Below are positions 34,980 to 43,964 of a DNA stretch of 64,000 nt, piece by piece. Under the pieces are notes generated by a model, which made no database searches, was not told the origin of the DNA, and saw only the letters and a list, made by a program, of their open reading frames with translations. Positions within the stretch are counted from its first letter, which is position 1. Every line of letters starts with the position of its first letter. A program made the translations under genes and the position numbers. The stretch spans positions 248,001-312,000 of the forward strand of contig JAFIGV010000015.1 in the NCBI GenBank assembly GCA_017849575.1. Direction: 5' to 3'. This DNA is from Flavipsychrobacter sp. (lineage in GTDB: Bacteria; Bacteroidota; Bacteroidia; Chitinophagales; Chitinophagaceae).

Positions 34980-35103
34980 CCGGGGGCTTGTTCAGTTTTG
35001 TATGCAGTTTGTGGGCTTCGTGGAACCAATAGCTTATGTCCGCCGTTGTCCACGACATAAATTCAAGAGGGGACGTGCCGAAGAAATGGGCGGCAAAAGC
35101 CAT
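34969..35103 (-). CDS. GpE-like extension frame (tail chaperone frameshift product)
   Basis: A 44-aa frame (MAFAAHFFGTSPLEFMSWTT...) between the tail chaperone and tape measure genes. A Trp and acidic/aromatic helix resemble P2 gpE+E'. It can be read alone from ATG at 35103, but it is also exactly the frame reached by a -1 slip at 35121-35127, with no stop in between. It then extends the chaperone by ~51 residues. Its stop overlaps the tape measure start region. This matches the conserved gpG/gpGT arrangement. Confidence 0.72.
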   Translation of the reverse strand: MAFAAHFFGTSPLEFMSWTTADISYWFHEAHKLHTKLNKPPDGG

Positions 35104-35117
35104 TTGCTCGGCGGTAA

Positions 35118-35363
35118 CTAAAAATTTATTTCGGAGAACTCGGTTTGTATCTTGATATAGTCGTTCATAGGTAACTCGTCCAGTTCCTCCGGTACAACGG
35201 GCTTGCCGTCTATCAGTACCGTGCGGCTCATGAGGGCGTTCATGTATTCGTCCTCCCTGCCGCCTGAAATGCGCAATGCTTCTTTTGCGTCCCTGCCTTT
35301 ACCCGCTTTAATCAATGCGATACGTCCGTTGCTCAATGTAACTTCTGCCTGTTGCTTGCTCAT
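35118..35363 (-). CDS. Tail assembly chaperone (Mu gp41 / TAC_7 type)
   Basis: 81-aa tail chaperone of the Mu-gp41/Phage_TAC_7 type. The core reads KAGKGRDAKEALRISGG, and MTRTV-type substrate segment and C-terminal DYIKIQTEFSEINF follow. It precedes the tape measure, as such chaperones do. The last codons carry a slippery heptamer, A AAT TTT, two bases before the TAG stop, so a fraction of ribosomes should produce a longer chaperone that includes the GpE-like frame. Confidence 0.88.
   Translation of the reverse strand: MSKQQAEVTLSNGRIALIKAGKGRDAKEALRISGGREDEYMNALMSRTVLIDGKPVVPEELDELPMNDYIKIQTEFSEINF
35121..35127 (-). other. Candidate -1 programmed frameshift site
   Basis: On the minus strand the heptamer A AAT TTT matches the X XXY YYZ rule in the chaperone frame, followed by TAG. 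After a -1 slip reading continues TTA GTT ACC GCC GAG CAA ATG into the GpE-like frame without a stop. Position at the end of a tail chaperone gene is the classic site. Confidence 0.75.
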
Positions 35364-35402
35364 AATCTTTCGCTCTAAATCCGTTCTAAAAATTGTTTTG
35401 AA

Positions 35403-35927
35403 TTATATACCGAGGTTAGCCCGGTACTGCGCCAGCAGATCTTCGCCGCCGACTTTAAAAATGTTTGCTTCCACGTCTATCTCTATGATTTCCTCGCCGT
35501 CTATCTCCAGCTTGCAATAGGTAGCACCGAAGTTGTTTTCCATTTCCACGTTATCGTGTTGCTTGAAGTTGCCAAGCGGAAAATCTTTTGATTGCGCGGT
35601 GATATAACATACCACAGGAACCTGCGCTACGCGGCTGCCGCCTTCGTAGGTTTCCAAAGAAGCGCGTACCTGTAATTTGATTGCCTCAAACGGGTTTGCC
35701 ATCTTCTTCAGGACTTCCGGGTAGTAGCTGTTCCATTTGATTTTTCCTTCCAGCTTATCAATACCGGAGAAGTACTCCATTGCCCCGATCATACCGAGGG
35801 CTTTATGCTCCCCGTTCTTGAATTTCACTTGCGGCAATCCTATTTCCTCCGCGCGTCCTAAAAAGGAATTACCGTCCGCGTATATATTGGCATTGGTCAG
35901 CCTGTTAATGGATATTTTCTTAGCCAT
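35403..35927 (-). CDS. Tail tube protein
   Basis: 174-aa major tail tube protein (P2 FII/Mu M family). Recognisable features are NRLTNANIYADGNSFLGRAE at the N-terminus, the ALGMIGAMEYFSGIDKLEGK region and C-terminal KLEIDGEEIIEIDVEANIFK. It polymerises into the inner tube enclosed by the sheath. The gene follows the sheath by 2 bp and has full length. Confidence 0.95.
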   Translation of the reverse strand: MAKKISINRLTNANIYADGNSFLGRAEEIGLPQVKFKNGEHKALGMIGAMEYFSGIDKLEGKIKWNSYYPEVLKKMANPFEAIKLQVRASLETYEGGSRVAQVPVVCYITAQSKDFPLGNFKQHDNVEMENNFGATYCKLEIDGEEIIEIDVEANIFKVGGEDLLAQYRANLGI

Positions 35928-35929
35928 TA

Positions 35930-37345
35930 TTATTTCAGTGATTTAAGTAAGTTGATGTCTATGTAACTGTTGAAGGTGATGCGCTCACCGGCGGGCGGAG
36001 CCATGAAGCTGATGTCAAAAACAAGGTGTCCCGCCGCTATCTGCTCGTTGCTGTTCTTGCTACGGTCAAACGTACATTTGCCGTCTATCAACGCGCCGCG
36101 ACCTATCAGGGTACGGATAAAGCTGTTGACGCTTTCCTTAATGGCATCTATCAAAGCGTTATTGATAGGCTTGTCCATGAATTGCAGCGTTGCCTGCTCT
36201 ACGCTCTCCAGTAGTATATCCGCAGTACGGCGGACGCAAACGAAATTGTCCGGGGCGGTGCTTACGGGAAAGGAGGCGTTACGGTTGCCCCATGTACGGA
36301 TGCCGGAGCCGAAGCTGTTAAAAATGGTCGTGATACCTTTTTCATTCAGCAGGTTAGCGTCGGATTGCGCGTCGCTGATACCGGCGGAGATATTACGCTC
36401 CGCGCCTACAATGCCTAAAATTTCATGGTTGGAATCGGACACCCAAAATCCCTCGTTGTTGTCCACCGCCGCGCGTATGCCCGCCTTAAATGCGCTGTAC
36501 GGAAAATCTATATTGCTGTCCGTTGCGGTATCATACCATTTCAGGTGCGGGTATAAAAGCTCCGCGCGTTTGCTGCTGGTATTGAAGTTAATTGTACCGG
36601 CTACGCCGCGCCCGCCGAGTGCCTGAGAAACGGTAACGCCATAAGGCGCGTCCAGGTAGCAAACAGCCCTTAGCTTGGTAGCCATGCTGACTAACTCCGT
36701 TGCTATGGCATTCATGCTGGAATAGCCGGGGGCAATCAGGATTTTAGGCTTGAAGCCGTACAGGTTATACGACAAGTCCCAACATTTCATGCCGGTTCTG
36801 TTGCCGGTTACGGAGTCAATTTCTCCTATCAGCTTTGCCGCCGTAATCGCGGCTGCGTTCAGTTTCTTATAGGTGAACTTTAACGCTGTGCCTTCCGCAA
36901 TCGTAGAGGATAACACGGTAAAGTTTCCGTAATTGTCCAGCGTATAATCTGTACCGGCAATGTAAGTAACGGGATCGCCGTTGCTGTCGTCAATGGCTAC
37001 GTTACCTATGGGCGCAGCGTTCAGTTTTATTTTTCCGTTGGTAACAAGTTGCGCCCCGTCCGTTACCTGCGTGGTATGCTGTACCGGGTCAAAAATATTG
37101 ACCACTATCACCGTACCCGCGCCCTGCTTGAATATTGCGTCTAAGGATTGCGGTATGGTAAAGCCGGGTAGCTTACTGCCGAATTGCGCCGCATCCCTGT
37201 CGCTGTTCACGAGTACAGGCGTATTTACATCACCCACGGGGGCTATGCCTACCAAACCAATAACCGCAGATTTTACTACCTGTATCGTCCGGCTGCCGCT
37301 CTCTATCTCTATTGTCTCTACACCGTGCAAAAAATTTGCAGCCAT
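35930..37345 (-). CDS. Tail sheath protein
   Basis: 471-aa contractile sheath subunit. The N-terminus FLHGVETIEIESGSRTIQVV and TQVTDGAQLVTNGKI, and a C-terminal domain (RIGTLIGRGALIDG-type: IRTLIGRGALIDGKCTFD), match the phage_sheath family. The presence of sheath and tube defines the phage as a myovirus. It shares one base with the 60-aa gene upstream. Confidence 0.96.
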   Translation of the reverse strand: MAANFLHGVETIEIESGSRTIQVVKSAVIGLVGIAPVGDVNTPVLVNSDRDAAQFGSKLPGFTIPQSLDAIFKQGAGTVIVVNIFDPVQHTTQVTDGAQLVTNGKIKLNAAPIGNVAIDDSNGDPVTYIAGTDYTLDNYGNFTVLSSTIAEGTALKFTYKKLNAAAITAAKLIGEIDSVTGNRTGMKCWDLSYNLYGFKPKILIAPGYSSMNAIATELVSMATKLRAVCYLDAPYGVTVSQALGGRGVAGTINFNTSSKRAELLYPHLKWYDTATDSNIDFPYSAFKAGIRAAVDNNEGFWVSDSNHEILGIVGAERNISAGISDAQSDANLLNEKGITTIFNSFGSGIRTWGNRNASFPVSTAPDNFVCVRRTADILLESVEQATLQFMDKPINNALIDAIKESVNSFIRTLIGRGALIDGKCTFDRSKNSNEQIAAGHLVFDISFMAPPAGERITFNSYIDINLLKSLK

Positions 37346-37527
37346 TATCCCTCCGTCTTTTTGTTGTTGGTTGTTTTTGTTTCCTGAAGCAGCCCCTGCG
37401 CCACCAGTGATTGGACAAAACCGTTACCTGCCGGGAGCGTATATGTTCCCCCGTTATGCAGCGAGTAGTCCGTTGTTCCTATGGAAAAATGGCAGGGTAC
37501 TACTGCCGTGTATTTGTACTTTTTCAT
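37345..37527 (-). CDS. Small tail-cluster protein
   Basis: 60-aa protein, possibly a DUF2635-like protein (short, between gp37 and sheath). It has a beta-rich first half (YKYTAVVPCHFSIGT) and a Lys/Thr-rich end. Its stop overlaps the sheath start by one base and its start is 6 bp from gp37, so it is part of the operon. Function is unknown. Confidence 0.65.
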   Translation of the reverse strand: MKKYKYTAVVPCHFSIGTTDYSLHNGGTYTLPAGNGFVQSLVAQGLLQETKTTNNKKTEG

Positions 37528-37533
37528 TTTGCC

Positions 37534-38010
37534 TTATTCCTTCTCCTCAAAATCCAGTTGCCTCAGTAGCGGCATTTCTTCCTCGTCCTCGGTATCTATC
37601 TCCTGTACCCACAACGTCTTTGTTTCAAAGTCCATCACATGCTCCCACACGCCGTCCTCGTAGCGGACAAATTCATGGGATACATGGTATAGCCTGCCGC
37701 AATCCTGCGGGCGAAAACCAAGCAGGTATTGCTTGACTAAGCGTGATAACTGGTGTATGCCTTTTTCACCGCGCAGGAAACGCGATTGCAGGCTGATAGA
37801 AAATGTAACGACCAGATGTTGCGATACTTCGTCCGTGCTTTGCGGCTTGTCCAGTCGCGCGGTCGTAAATGCTACGGTAGCGCGTCCGTTGGTGAAGGGC
37901 TTGGAATATTCCGCCTGTGTTTCCGGTAACGGTATGGCATCAAAGCCCTGTGTTTGTAATTGTTGTTGCAGCCTGCCTGCTATGGCTATCTCCAGCGTCC
38001 CGTAATCCAT
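37534..38010 (-). CDS. Gp37-like tail terminator protein
   Basis: 158-aa protein of the phage gp37 family found just before the sheath gene in Mu-like tails. The N-terminal MDYGTLEIAIAGRLQQQLQT and central QPRFLRGEKGIH-like segment (QSRFLRGEKGIHQLSRLV) are its features. It probably caps or joins tail to head. Acidic C-terminus is rich in Glu. Confidence 0.85.
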   Translation of the reverse strand: MDYGTLEIAIAGRLQQQLQTQGFDAIPLPETQAEYSKPFTNGRATVAFTTARLDKPQSTDEVSQHLVVTFSISLQSRFLRGEKGIHQLSRLVKQYLLGFRPQDCGRLYHVSHEFVRYEDGVWEHVMDFETKTLWVQEIDTEDEEEMPLLRQLDFEEKE

Positions 38011-38020
38011 GCTAAAAATC

Positions 38021-38368
38021 CTATCCCTTCACTTCCAACGCCGCTATCATTGTCTTACCGTCAAATTTCCCGTCCACCTTGCGCACGTAATAGCTTACCG
38101 CGCCTATGGTTATCTCCTCCGCATTGTTACCGTCCACACTTGGCTTTAAGCCGCCGAACACGCCACTTTTGTATTCCATTGTATATCGGTAAGGGTCATA
38201 CTCATGATCGCCGATTTTTTCACCCTCTGTGGGGTTTTTAAAGAGTACCCTTGCCGTTTGTGCGGGTGAACCGTCCGAGGGCTGCCAGACGGCGGTATAT
38301 CCCATTATTGCCGTCACTGTGTCGAATGTTGCCGCCTGCAGCCCGTCGAACAGGTTATCAAATGCCAT
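38021..38368 (-). CDS. Head-tail joining protein (lambda FII / Gifsy-2-like)
   Basis: 115-aa protein. TNLFDGLQAATFDTVTAIMG-like start (FDNLFDGLQAATFDTVTAIMG, abbreviated) and mid-region PTEGEKIGDHEYDPYRYTMEY match the short head-tail joining family that follows capsid genes (PF13856 type). It overlaps the DUF2190 gene by 11 bp. It likely fits the tail to the connector. Confidence 0.78.
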   Translation of the reverse strand: MAFDNLFDGLQAATFDTVTAIMGYTAVWQPSDGSPAQTARVLFKNPTEGEKIGDHEYDPYRYTMEYKSGVFGGLKPSVDGNNAEEITIGAVSYYVRKVDGKFDGKTMIAALEVKG

Positions 38369-38690
38369 TGGCGAGTAACAGTTTTACCGTTGCGTCACCG
38401 GCTGCCGCATCCGCGTAGGCATAACCCGCAAAGGTGTTGCCGCTTGCCGTCTTGGATAGTTTCTTATCCGCCTCCACATAATACAGCTTGTCGCCCTGGC
38501 TGATAGCCACCTCCGCTTTGGCTACTTCAAATACGCCGGTAAGCGATACTTCCGTTTCCTCACCTTCGCCCGCGCCGGTTGACGCAACGCCGACCATACC
38601 GCCGCCGCCAATCTTTACCAACTCACCCGCCAGTATTACGGCGGCGGCAATGACCGTTATTATTTTTCCTTTCGCTATAAAATTTTTCAT
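38358..38690 (-). CDS. DUF2190-type capsid decoration protein
   Basis: 110-aa protein with the DUF2190 pattern: an N-terminal FIAKGKIITVIAAAVILAGE, GGGMVGVA mid-segment and KAEVAISQGDKLYYV. Proteins of this family follow major capsid genes and act as decoration or stabilising proteins on the head. It starts 59 bp from the stop of the protease-capsid gene and overlaps the next gene by 11 bp. Confidence 0.85.
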   Translation of the reverse strand: MKNFIAKGKIITVIAAAVILAGELVKIGGGGMVGVASTGAGEGEETEVSLTGVFEVAKAEVAISQGDKLYYVEADKKLSKTASGNTFAGYAYADAAAGDATVKLLLANGI

Positions 38691-38748
38691 CTGTCTATCC
38701 TTCTGTAATTCCTGTATTGTAAATCCTATCCTGTAAAACCTTGTCCGG

Positions 38749-40683
38749 TTATGCTCCCGGATTTTTGTAAAAGCCCCTGTGATCCCAACACACGCCGCCG
38801 AAGTCCAGCCTTGCTTTTACTTCCACGCCGTCCACTTCCCAACCGTTACGGGTTTCCGTGTAAAGTCCCTGACCGTTCAGGTAGGCATAGGAAAGCATGT
38901 CCACCTGTGCAGGGTCGGCGGCTAAGTACCAGCCTTTAGGGTCGGTAATACGCGCCTCGGTAATGATTTCATACGCGCCGTTAAATACGTTCACGTCGCC
39001 GGTCTTGTTTGCGGTAATGGCGCTCATGATTTTTTGCGCGTCGGTGAGCAGCTCTATCGGAACGATGAAGTATTTGGCGAAAATGTTTAACGCCTCGTCC
39101 TCCAACCCTTTCTGGCGCATCATCGCAATACGCGCTGCCGACAATGTAGTTTCACTGATTGCGCCACCGGCTGCAGCCAGGTTCTTGTGGTCGTTGTGGA
39201 ACAACGTTTTACCGTCGCCCATTTTCGGGTTACTCAGTATAAGCCCCCACATAATGTCGCTTTCAAGATTGGCGGCTGCCGCGCCGAACAACTGGCTCAA
39301 ACGGGTAAAGCCGTTCAGGTCGTCGTTAATGATTGCCTGCCTTGTAATGGAAATGATTTTACCGTAAGTCTCCAGCTTAAAGTTTTCCTTGCTGTCGGAA
39401 AGTTTACCGTACTTGAACTCGCCGTGTTCGTTCACCTTTTCCAGTTTCAGGGAACCGCCGAACTGTACGCCGGTAATTTGTTTAAAATCACTCGCGCTCA
39501 TCTGGTTGGCTAACCGTTTCCATGTCTGCGGTGCTGCGCTATATGCACGGCGTAAAAACTTGTTCACGACGTTTGCCATCAATGCTGGAAAATCCGAAGT
39601 GGAAAGGGCGCGGCTGGCCAGTTCGTCTTTGGTCATGCCGGTAGTCCTTACGCCCTGCGCATCCAGTACGCTGCGGCAAAAATCCGTTAGCGAATGCCCC
39701 CGGTATTCCTTCGCCTTGTCGGTTTCCAGTTTAAAGTTGGAAGGGTCTGCGCGGTGCGCTAATGCTTCCTCCATTGCGTTACGGGTTTTCACCGTTTCGT
39801 CCTCGCCGCTTATGCCTACACCTGAGGTATGCGTACCGCGTGTTTCAACCGGCGGCTGCGTGTCCGCAAGTTTGTCAATAATCAGCCTGCGGGCTTCCTC
39901 AATTCCTACGCCGCGACCTACCAGATCATCGGCGAACTGGTCGTCCAGTTTTGCCGCGCGTACTGCACCGCGTATATCCATGATACGCTGGCGTTCCGCC
40001 TTTGCGCCTTCACTGCGCACAGCCTCTGTGTCCACCGGTGCAGCAGGTGCTGCGGCTGGTGGAGCAGGCGGCTGCTGTTCCGCGCCTCTTTCCTTATTCT
40101 CCTCTGCCATTGCTCTATTGTTTGTCCTTTCTTTGGTAATGATTTGTACTTCGTGTAACCGGCTGTTGCTGCGCGTACCGGCGTTATAATCGGCGGGGAT
40201 AGGAACCATTGATATTTCCATTGGCTCCCAATCGAGGGCGCGGTAAGTAGGCACTTCGTCTTTTGCCTGTTCGCCCTGCTCATAGATATATACCCGGTAT
40301 CCTACGGATACGTTGCGGATAATGCCGTTCTTAATGTCTGAAATGATGCCCGCTATATCGTCGCGGTCTGAAAAGCGCAGTAATGCCCGGCACTCATTAG
40401 CGGACACCCAAGCCCTGACAACAACACCTATCTGATTTTTTAGTGAATACGCACTGTGGTTGTCCAGAACCGGAGCGCCGCTATTGAGCCGCTCAAGGCG
40501 CACAGAGGTTTCGTTGCAATCGAGTACCTCGATGTATTTGCAGTCCCATCCATAACGAACCACTTCGGCTTCCGTAGCAAATACCACCTCGACCGTGCGG
40601 TCTTTTTCATTGAAGGTGGCAACGTCCACTATTGCCCTAACATGGTTCTCCTCTAATTTTCTTCTCACTATTCCCGGCATCAC
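38749..40683 (-). CDS. Prohead protease-major capsid fusion protein
   Basis: 644-aa fusion. Residues ~1-190 are an HK97-type (S78) prohead protease: His in DNHSAYSLKNQIG, Ser in RNVSVGYRV and acidic WEPMEISMVPIPAD. A disordered Pro/Ala/Glu-rich linker (~195-230) acts as scaffold, and the capsid domain follows from ~300 (RAYSAAPQTWKRLANQMSAS, truncated, and FNGAYEIITEARI). Fused protease-capsids occur in other lambda-like and P2-like prophages. The gene should directly follow the portal but is separated from it by a ~7.7-kb cargo block. Confidence 0.92.
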   Translation of the reverse strand: MMPGIVRRKLEENHVRAIVDVATFNEKDRTVEVVFATEAEVVRYGWDCKYIEVLDCNETSVRLERLNSGAPVLDNHSAYSLKNQIGVVVRAWVSANECRALLRFSDRDDIAGIISDIKNGIIRNVSVGYRVYIYEQGEQAKDEVPTYRALDWEPMEISMVPIPADYNAGTRSNSRLHEVQIITKERTNNRAMAEENKERGAEQQPPAPPAAAPAAPVDTEAVRSEGAKAERQRIMDIRGAVRAAKLDDQFADDLVGRGVGIEEARRLIIDKLADTQPPVETRGTHTSGVGISGEDETVKTRNAMEEALAHRADPSNFKLETDKAKEYRGHSLTDFCRSVLDAQGVRTTGMTKDELASRALSTSDFPALMANVVNKFLRRAYSAAPQTWKRLANQMSASDFKQITGVQFGGSLKLEKVNEHGEFKYGKLSDSKENFKLETYGKIISITRQAIINDDLNGFTRLSQLFGAAAANLESDIMWGLILSNPKMGDGKTLFHNDHKNLAAAGGAISETTLSAARIAMMRQKGLEDEALNIFAKYFIVPIELLTDAQKIMSAITANKTGDVNVFNGAYEIITEARITDPKGWYLAADPAQVDMLSYAYLNGQGLYTETRNGWEVDGVEVKARLDFGGVCWDHRGFYKNPGA

Positions 40684-40761
40684 AATTCCCCTGTGGTGTT
40701 ACTAAAGTATCATCTGTGCGAAGGGAGTAATAGCCGAGTTTTAGGCTTTTACTTTATTTTT

Positions 40762-41448
40762 ATGGGAAGACTTTTGATTATGGATTCAGATATATTGAAG
40801 TTAATTGTAGAGAAAAACCCAGGCATCATAAATGTTATACTTACGGGTTTGTTTTTGCCTTTAGGAATTTTGTGGTTAACAAACCGCAATACAAGAAAAC
40901 TGAAAGAAATTGAAAAAGGATTGGAACTCAAATACAAGGCAAAAGATGATATTCGAGAGCAAGAGAAAAAAGTTTACTCTGCGCTTTCCAAAATCTTGTT
41001 TGATGTACAGCAACTACATGTTGCCCTATCGGGTACCTGTATTGATACGTCATGTATTGTCGATGCCTTAAAGAAATTTGATTTATCAGTTAGTAGGTGT
41101 CACGAAGAGATTTCCAACAACATGTTATATCTTTCCTCGGAGGCGATTAACCTAATTTATCAGTTTTATAATAGTTTAGGCTCTCTCAAAATTCAGTTAC
41201 AGGAATTTGACAAACAAAAGGAATATAGCTTGGCAAACGTCACGGTTTATTACACTTCTCAGGAACTTGCAAACTCTCTTATTGAAATACAGGATTTGTT
41301 CATATCGCAGAGAAGTGATTTAAAGTTACAGTTTGATAAAACTAAACAGGAGATGATGCGATACTGTTGCGGGAAAGAGCCTCCTAAAGAATTGAAGGAG
41401 AAATATGAACAATTACGTTCGGCTATGATAAATGAAAGAATAATTTAA
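40762..41448 (+). CDS. Single-pass membrane protein (cargo)
   Basis: 228-aa protein. One transmembrane helix lies at ~20-40 (VILTGLFLPLGILWL) and the rest is a helical coiled-coil-like cytosolic domain (KLKEIEKGLELKYKAKDD). ATG at 40762 is chosen; a longer GTG-initiated frame from 40693 has poor composition. It is AT-rich, opposite in direction to the late operon, and abuts the nuclease-helicase gene tail to tail. It resembles in plan the membrane protein at 58588. No family is recognised; it could be a lysogenic-conversion or exclusion gene. Confidence 0.65.
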   Translation: MGRLLIMDSDILKLIVEKNPGIINVILTGLFLPLGILWLTNRNTRKLKEIEKGLELKYKAKDDIREQEKKVYSALSKILFDVQQLHVALSGTCIDTSCIVDALKKFDLSVSRCHEEISNNMLYLSSEAINLIYQFYNSLGSLKIQLQEFDKQKEYSLANVTVYYTSQELANSLIEIQDLFISQRSDLKLQFDKTKQEMMRYCCGKEPPKELKEKYEQLRSAMINERII

Positions 41449-41456
41449 GAATTACT

Positions 41457-43964
41457 CTAAGGTTCATTTACAAAGGTCGTTTTGTATTCTTCTTTAGTCA
41501 GTACAGTATCATACCCGCCAACTTTCTGCTCATGTGCATGCTTGTTGATGCCGATATACTCCAGACTTGCATCTTCGTACCTTTTAAATTTATAAACGGC
41601 ATCATTCATCAATGCGGAATTAAACACATTGAGGCTGACTAAAAGTTCAAAATCTTTCACTGTTAGTCCGGTCACCTTTCTAAACAGCCCCGGCTCAAGC
41701 TTGGTAATGACATCTTTAAGGCTTCTTTCTCTGTAATCCGTCAGATACATAAACACTGGAATACGTGTAGCGAACTTAATGAGCTTTTCCTGTATCTGCT
41801 TACGCTTGCTCTGATACTCCTTTTCCGCGTCTGAAAGTTCCTTTTTTTTCTTATCAGACAGAGATTTGTCGTTCGCATCTTTTCTTGCCTTTTTAACCGC
41901 CTCAGATTTATTGATAATTGTTTCTATATCCTGATTCAAATTCCTGAAGCCCTCTATACTCATCAATGCCTTCATAGCCTCTTCATTGGCCATTAAACGA
42001 GCAAGCGTATTATTGTCAACATTCACGAGCAATGCGCTCTCCCAACGCCTCGCAAGCAAGGTTGCCGTTGTGCCGCTCATTGCCATGTCTAATATACCGG
42101 CTGCGTCCACCTGCTTCATACTGCTGCCGTCATAAGCCAATACAGGCAGAAAATTGATAAATTCGGCGACTTTTGCCTCAGGATTGGTTTCGTTTACATT
42201 CAAGCGGCAGCTATAATCAGCTATCTGCCGCAAAGCTCTGTCGGGCGCAAAGTCAAATACGTAGCATTCCTCTTTAAGTATTTCTTCCTTATTAGGGCTC
42301 ATGCTATCAGGATTTTTAATTACCCAGGGTGTCTGCACACGAAATGCCGCCTGAAAGTAGGTTTCCGGGCTTGATGAATTACGTAGCATAAATATGCCTG
42401 TCCACGGCTTCACCGATACCCCGGTAGTAAGCTTGCCGCAAGACAGCGTAATTGTTTTAGACTCAAGCGGATTGTCTGTCATAGCATCCAGTACAGGCTG
42501 TAAAGCTTCCACTCCTATACCGGCCTGCGTACCTGCTGCTACCACCACTTTATACTCGTGATAAAACTGGTTTTGCCTTTGTTTCAATAAATTGGCCATT
42601 GCGTTGCAGGAAGCAACTGTAGGTAGAAACCAAAATGTATGGTTCAATACTTTTAACAAGGGCGCATGAGAAAATGGAAGTGGCGGCTTTTTAGCACCCA
42701 TCTTCAGGTTGTCGACCGTTGTTTCCTTAAAATCGCCTCGTATCAGATCAAGCCATTTCTGTACTTCGTCCTCATACTTAAACCGGGCAGTCCTGCCTTC
42801 GCCCTCAGCAGCGAAAAATATGTTCAGGTCAAAGCCGTCAAACTCACCAAGCATAGCTATCTGGCGAATAGCATCCGGTAACTGGTAGGTGAGCATTACC
42901 ATTCGAGGCAGCGAGGCATATGGGTTATCCGCACCTTTCCAGTTTTCCTTTGCTTTTTGTTCGTCAGAATACGTCCAGTTAAAAATTTGTTCCTCAATAA
43001 ATTCACCGGATGCTATGGCACGGAATGGTGTTCCGGATAAATATAGATAGTGACTGGTAGTAATGGGCATTGTTTCTTCATCAAAGTATTCGATACCCTC
43101 ACCCTCACCAAATTCAATCTCCTTTTTTCCCTCTGCCTCGAAGAGTTCCTTTGCGTTTTCCCTCCATGCGCCATAATGATATTCATCGAATATCACACAA
43201 TCCCAATTTGTGGCATGTACCCATTCATTTTTTGCCTTGATGCCTCCGGTAGCCGTATTTCTCCCGAGATAATCCTGAAAGGAACCGAAGCAGACAATAG
43301 GTTTTTTAGGGTCTGCATCTTCAAAAGACAGGCCGTTTCTTGAGATAAATTGCCAGCCTTTAAAGTCTACATGCGTTCTCAAATCTTCATCCCACGCACT
43401 TTGTACCGCAGGCTTAAAAGTGAGTATGAGAATTTTCTTCCAGCCCATTTTTTTAGCCAGTTGGTAGCTGGCAAAAGTTTTTCCAAAACGCATTTTTGCG
43501 TTCCACAGAAAATGCGGGGTTTTGTCTGGGTTTTCCTTCTTAAAGCTTTTAAAATAGCCGATAGCCTTATATACCGCTTCCTCCTGCTCAGGCCGCATCC
43601 CAAAGCTTAAAACTCTGTTATCCTCTGCTTGCTGCCCTGTTTTTATTTCCCAAATTGCCCTGCGCAAATCATTCAGCGTACATTTAAACCACTCACCAGT
43701 GGTATTGGTAACGCTGTACTTCTTTAACAATCGGTGTACATCGTGGTCTGTAAACGAGCTGCCGTCTTTTTTCATGGCGCTCTCCTCAAATACGATCTTA
43801 TGCTGTATAGCAGCCGTTCCCAGTTGCTCTTTGATACGCGTCTTTGCGTCGCGGTCGGTATAGCCTATTTTTAGCAGCCCTATATGCGTAGATACGTCTA
43901 CCAATTCATAGGCATAGATTGTCGGATTAGTTGAGGGGCGGGATGGAAAAAAGGCTCTATTCAT
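41457..43964 (-). CDS. GIY-YIG nuclease fused to SF2 helicase (restriction-like)
   Basis: 835-aa protein. The N-terminal ~100 residues look like the T5orf172/MUG113 variant of the GIY-YIG fold (IYAYELVDVSTHIGLLKIGY, then R-IKEQL). From ~125 there is an SF2 helicase: GMRPEQEEAVYKAI (Q-motif region), Walker A variant AKMRFGKTFASYQ, DEYHYG box, YLSGTPF motif III, and an AAFRVQTPW motif VI. A charged coiled-coil near 690-740 precedes the C-terminus. Such an enzyme would translocate and cleave DNA in a restriction system. It is the last gene of a four-gene operon with two methyltransferase-like proteins, overlapping the previous gene by ATGA. Confidence 0.85.
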   Translation of the reverse strand: MNRAFFPSRPSTNPTIYAYELVDVSTHIGLLKIGYTDRDAKTRIKEQLGTAAIQHKIVFEESAMKKDGSSFTDHDVHRLLKKYSVTNTTGEWFKCTLNDLRRAIWEIKTGQQAEDNRVLSFGMRPEQEEAVYKAIGYFKSFKKENPDKTPHFLWNAKMRFGKTFASYQLAKKMGWKKILILTFKPAVQSAWDEDLRTHVDFKGWQFISRNGLSFEDADPKKPIVCFGSFQDYLGRNTATGGIKAKNEWVHATNWDCVIFDEYHYGAWRENAKELFEAEGKKEIEFGEGEGIEYFDEETMPITTSHYLYLSGTPFRAIASGEFIEEQIFNWTYSDEQKAKENWKGADNPYASLPRMVMLTYQLPDAIRQIAMLGEFDGFDLNIFFAAEGEGRTARFKYEDEVQKWLDLIRGDFKETTVDNLKMGAKKPPLPFSHAPLLKVLNHTFWFLPTVASCNAMANLLKQRQNQFYHEYKVVVAAGTQAGIGVEALQPVLDAMTDNPLESKTITLSCGKLTTGVSVKPWTGIFMLRNSSSPETYFQAAFRVQTPWVIKNPDSMSPNKEEILKEECYVFDFAPDRALRQIADYSCRLNVNETNPEAKVAEFINFLPVLAYDGSSMKQVDAAGILDMAMSGTTATLLARRWESALLVNVDNNTLARLMANEEAMKALMSIEGFRNLNQDIETIINKSEAVKKARKDANDKSLSDKKKKELSDAEKEYQSKRKQIQEKLIKFATRIPVFMYLTDYRERSLKDVITKLEPGLFRKVTGLTVKDFELLVSLNVFNSALMNDAVYKFKRYEDASLEYIGINKHAHEQKVGGYDTVLTKEEYKTTFVNEP

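Noticed and set aside
35970-36626. 218-aa frame opposite the tail sheath gene
   Set aside because: Shadow of the sheath gene with a Ser/Arg/Leu-rich composition.
39389-40189. 266-aa frame opposite the capsid fusion
   Set aside because: Shadow frame, low-complexity Ser/Arg/Ala content.
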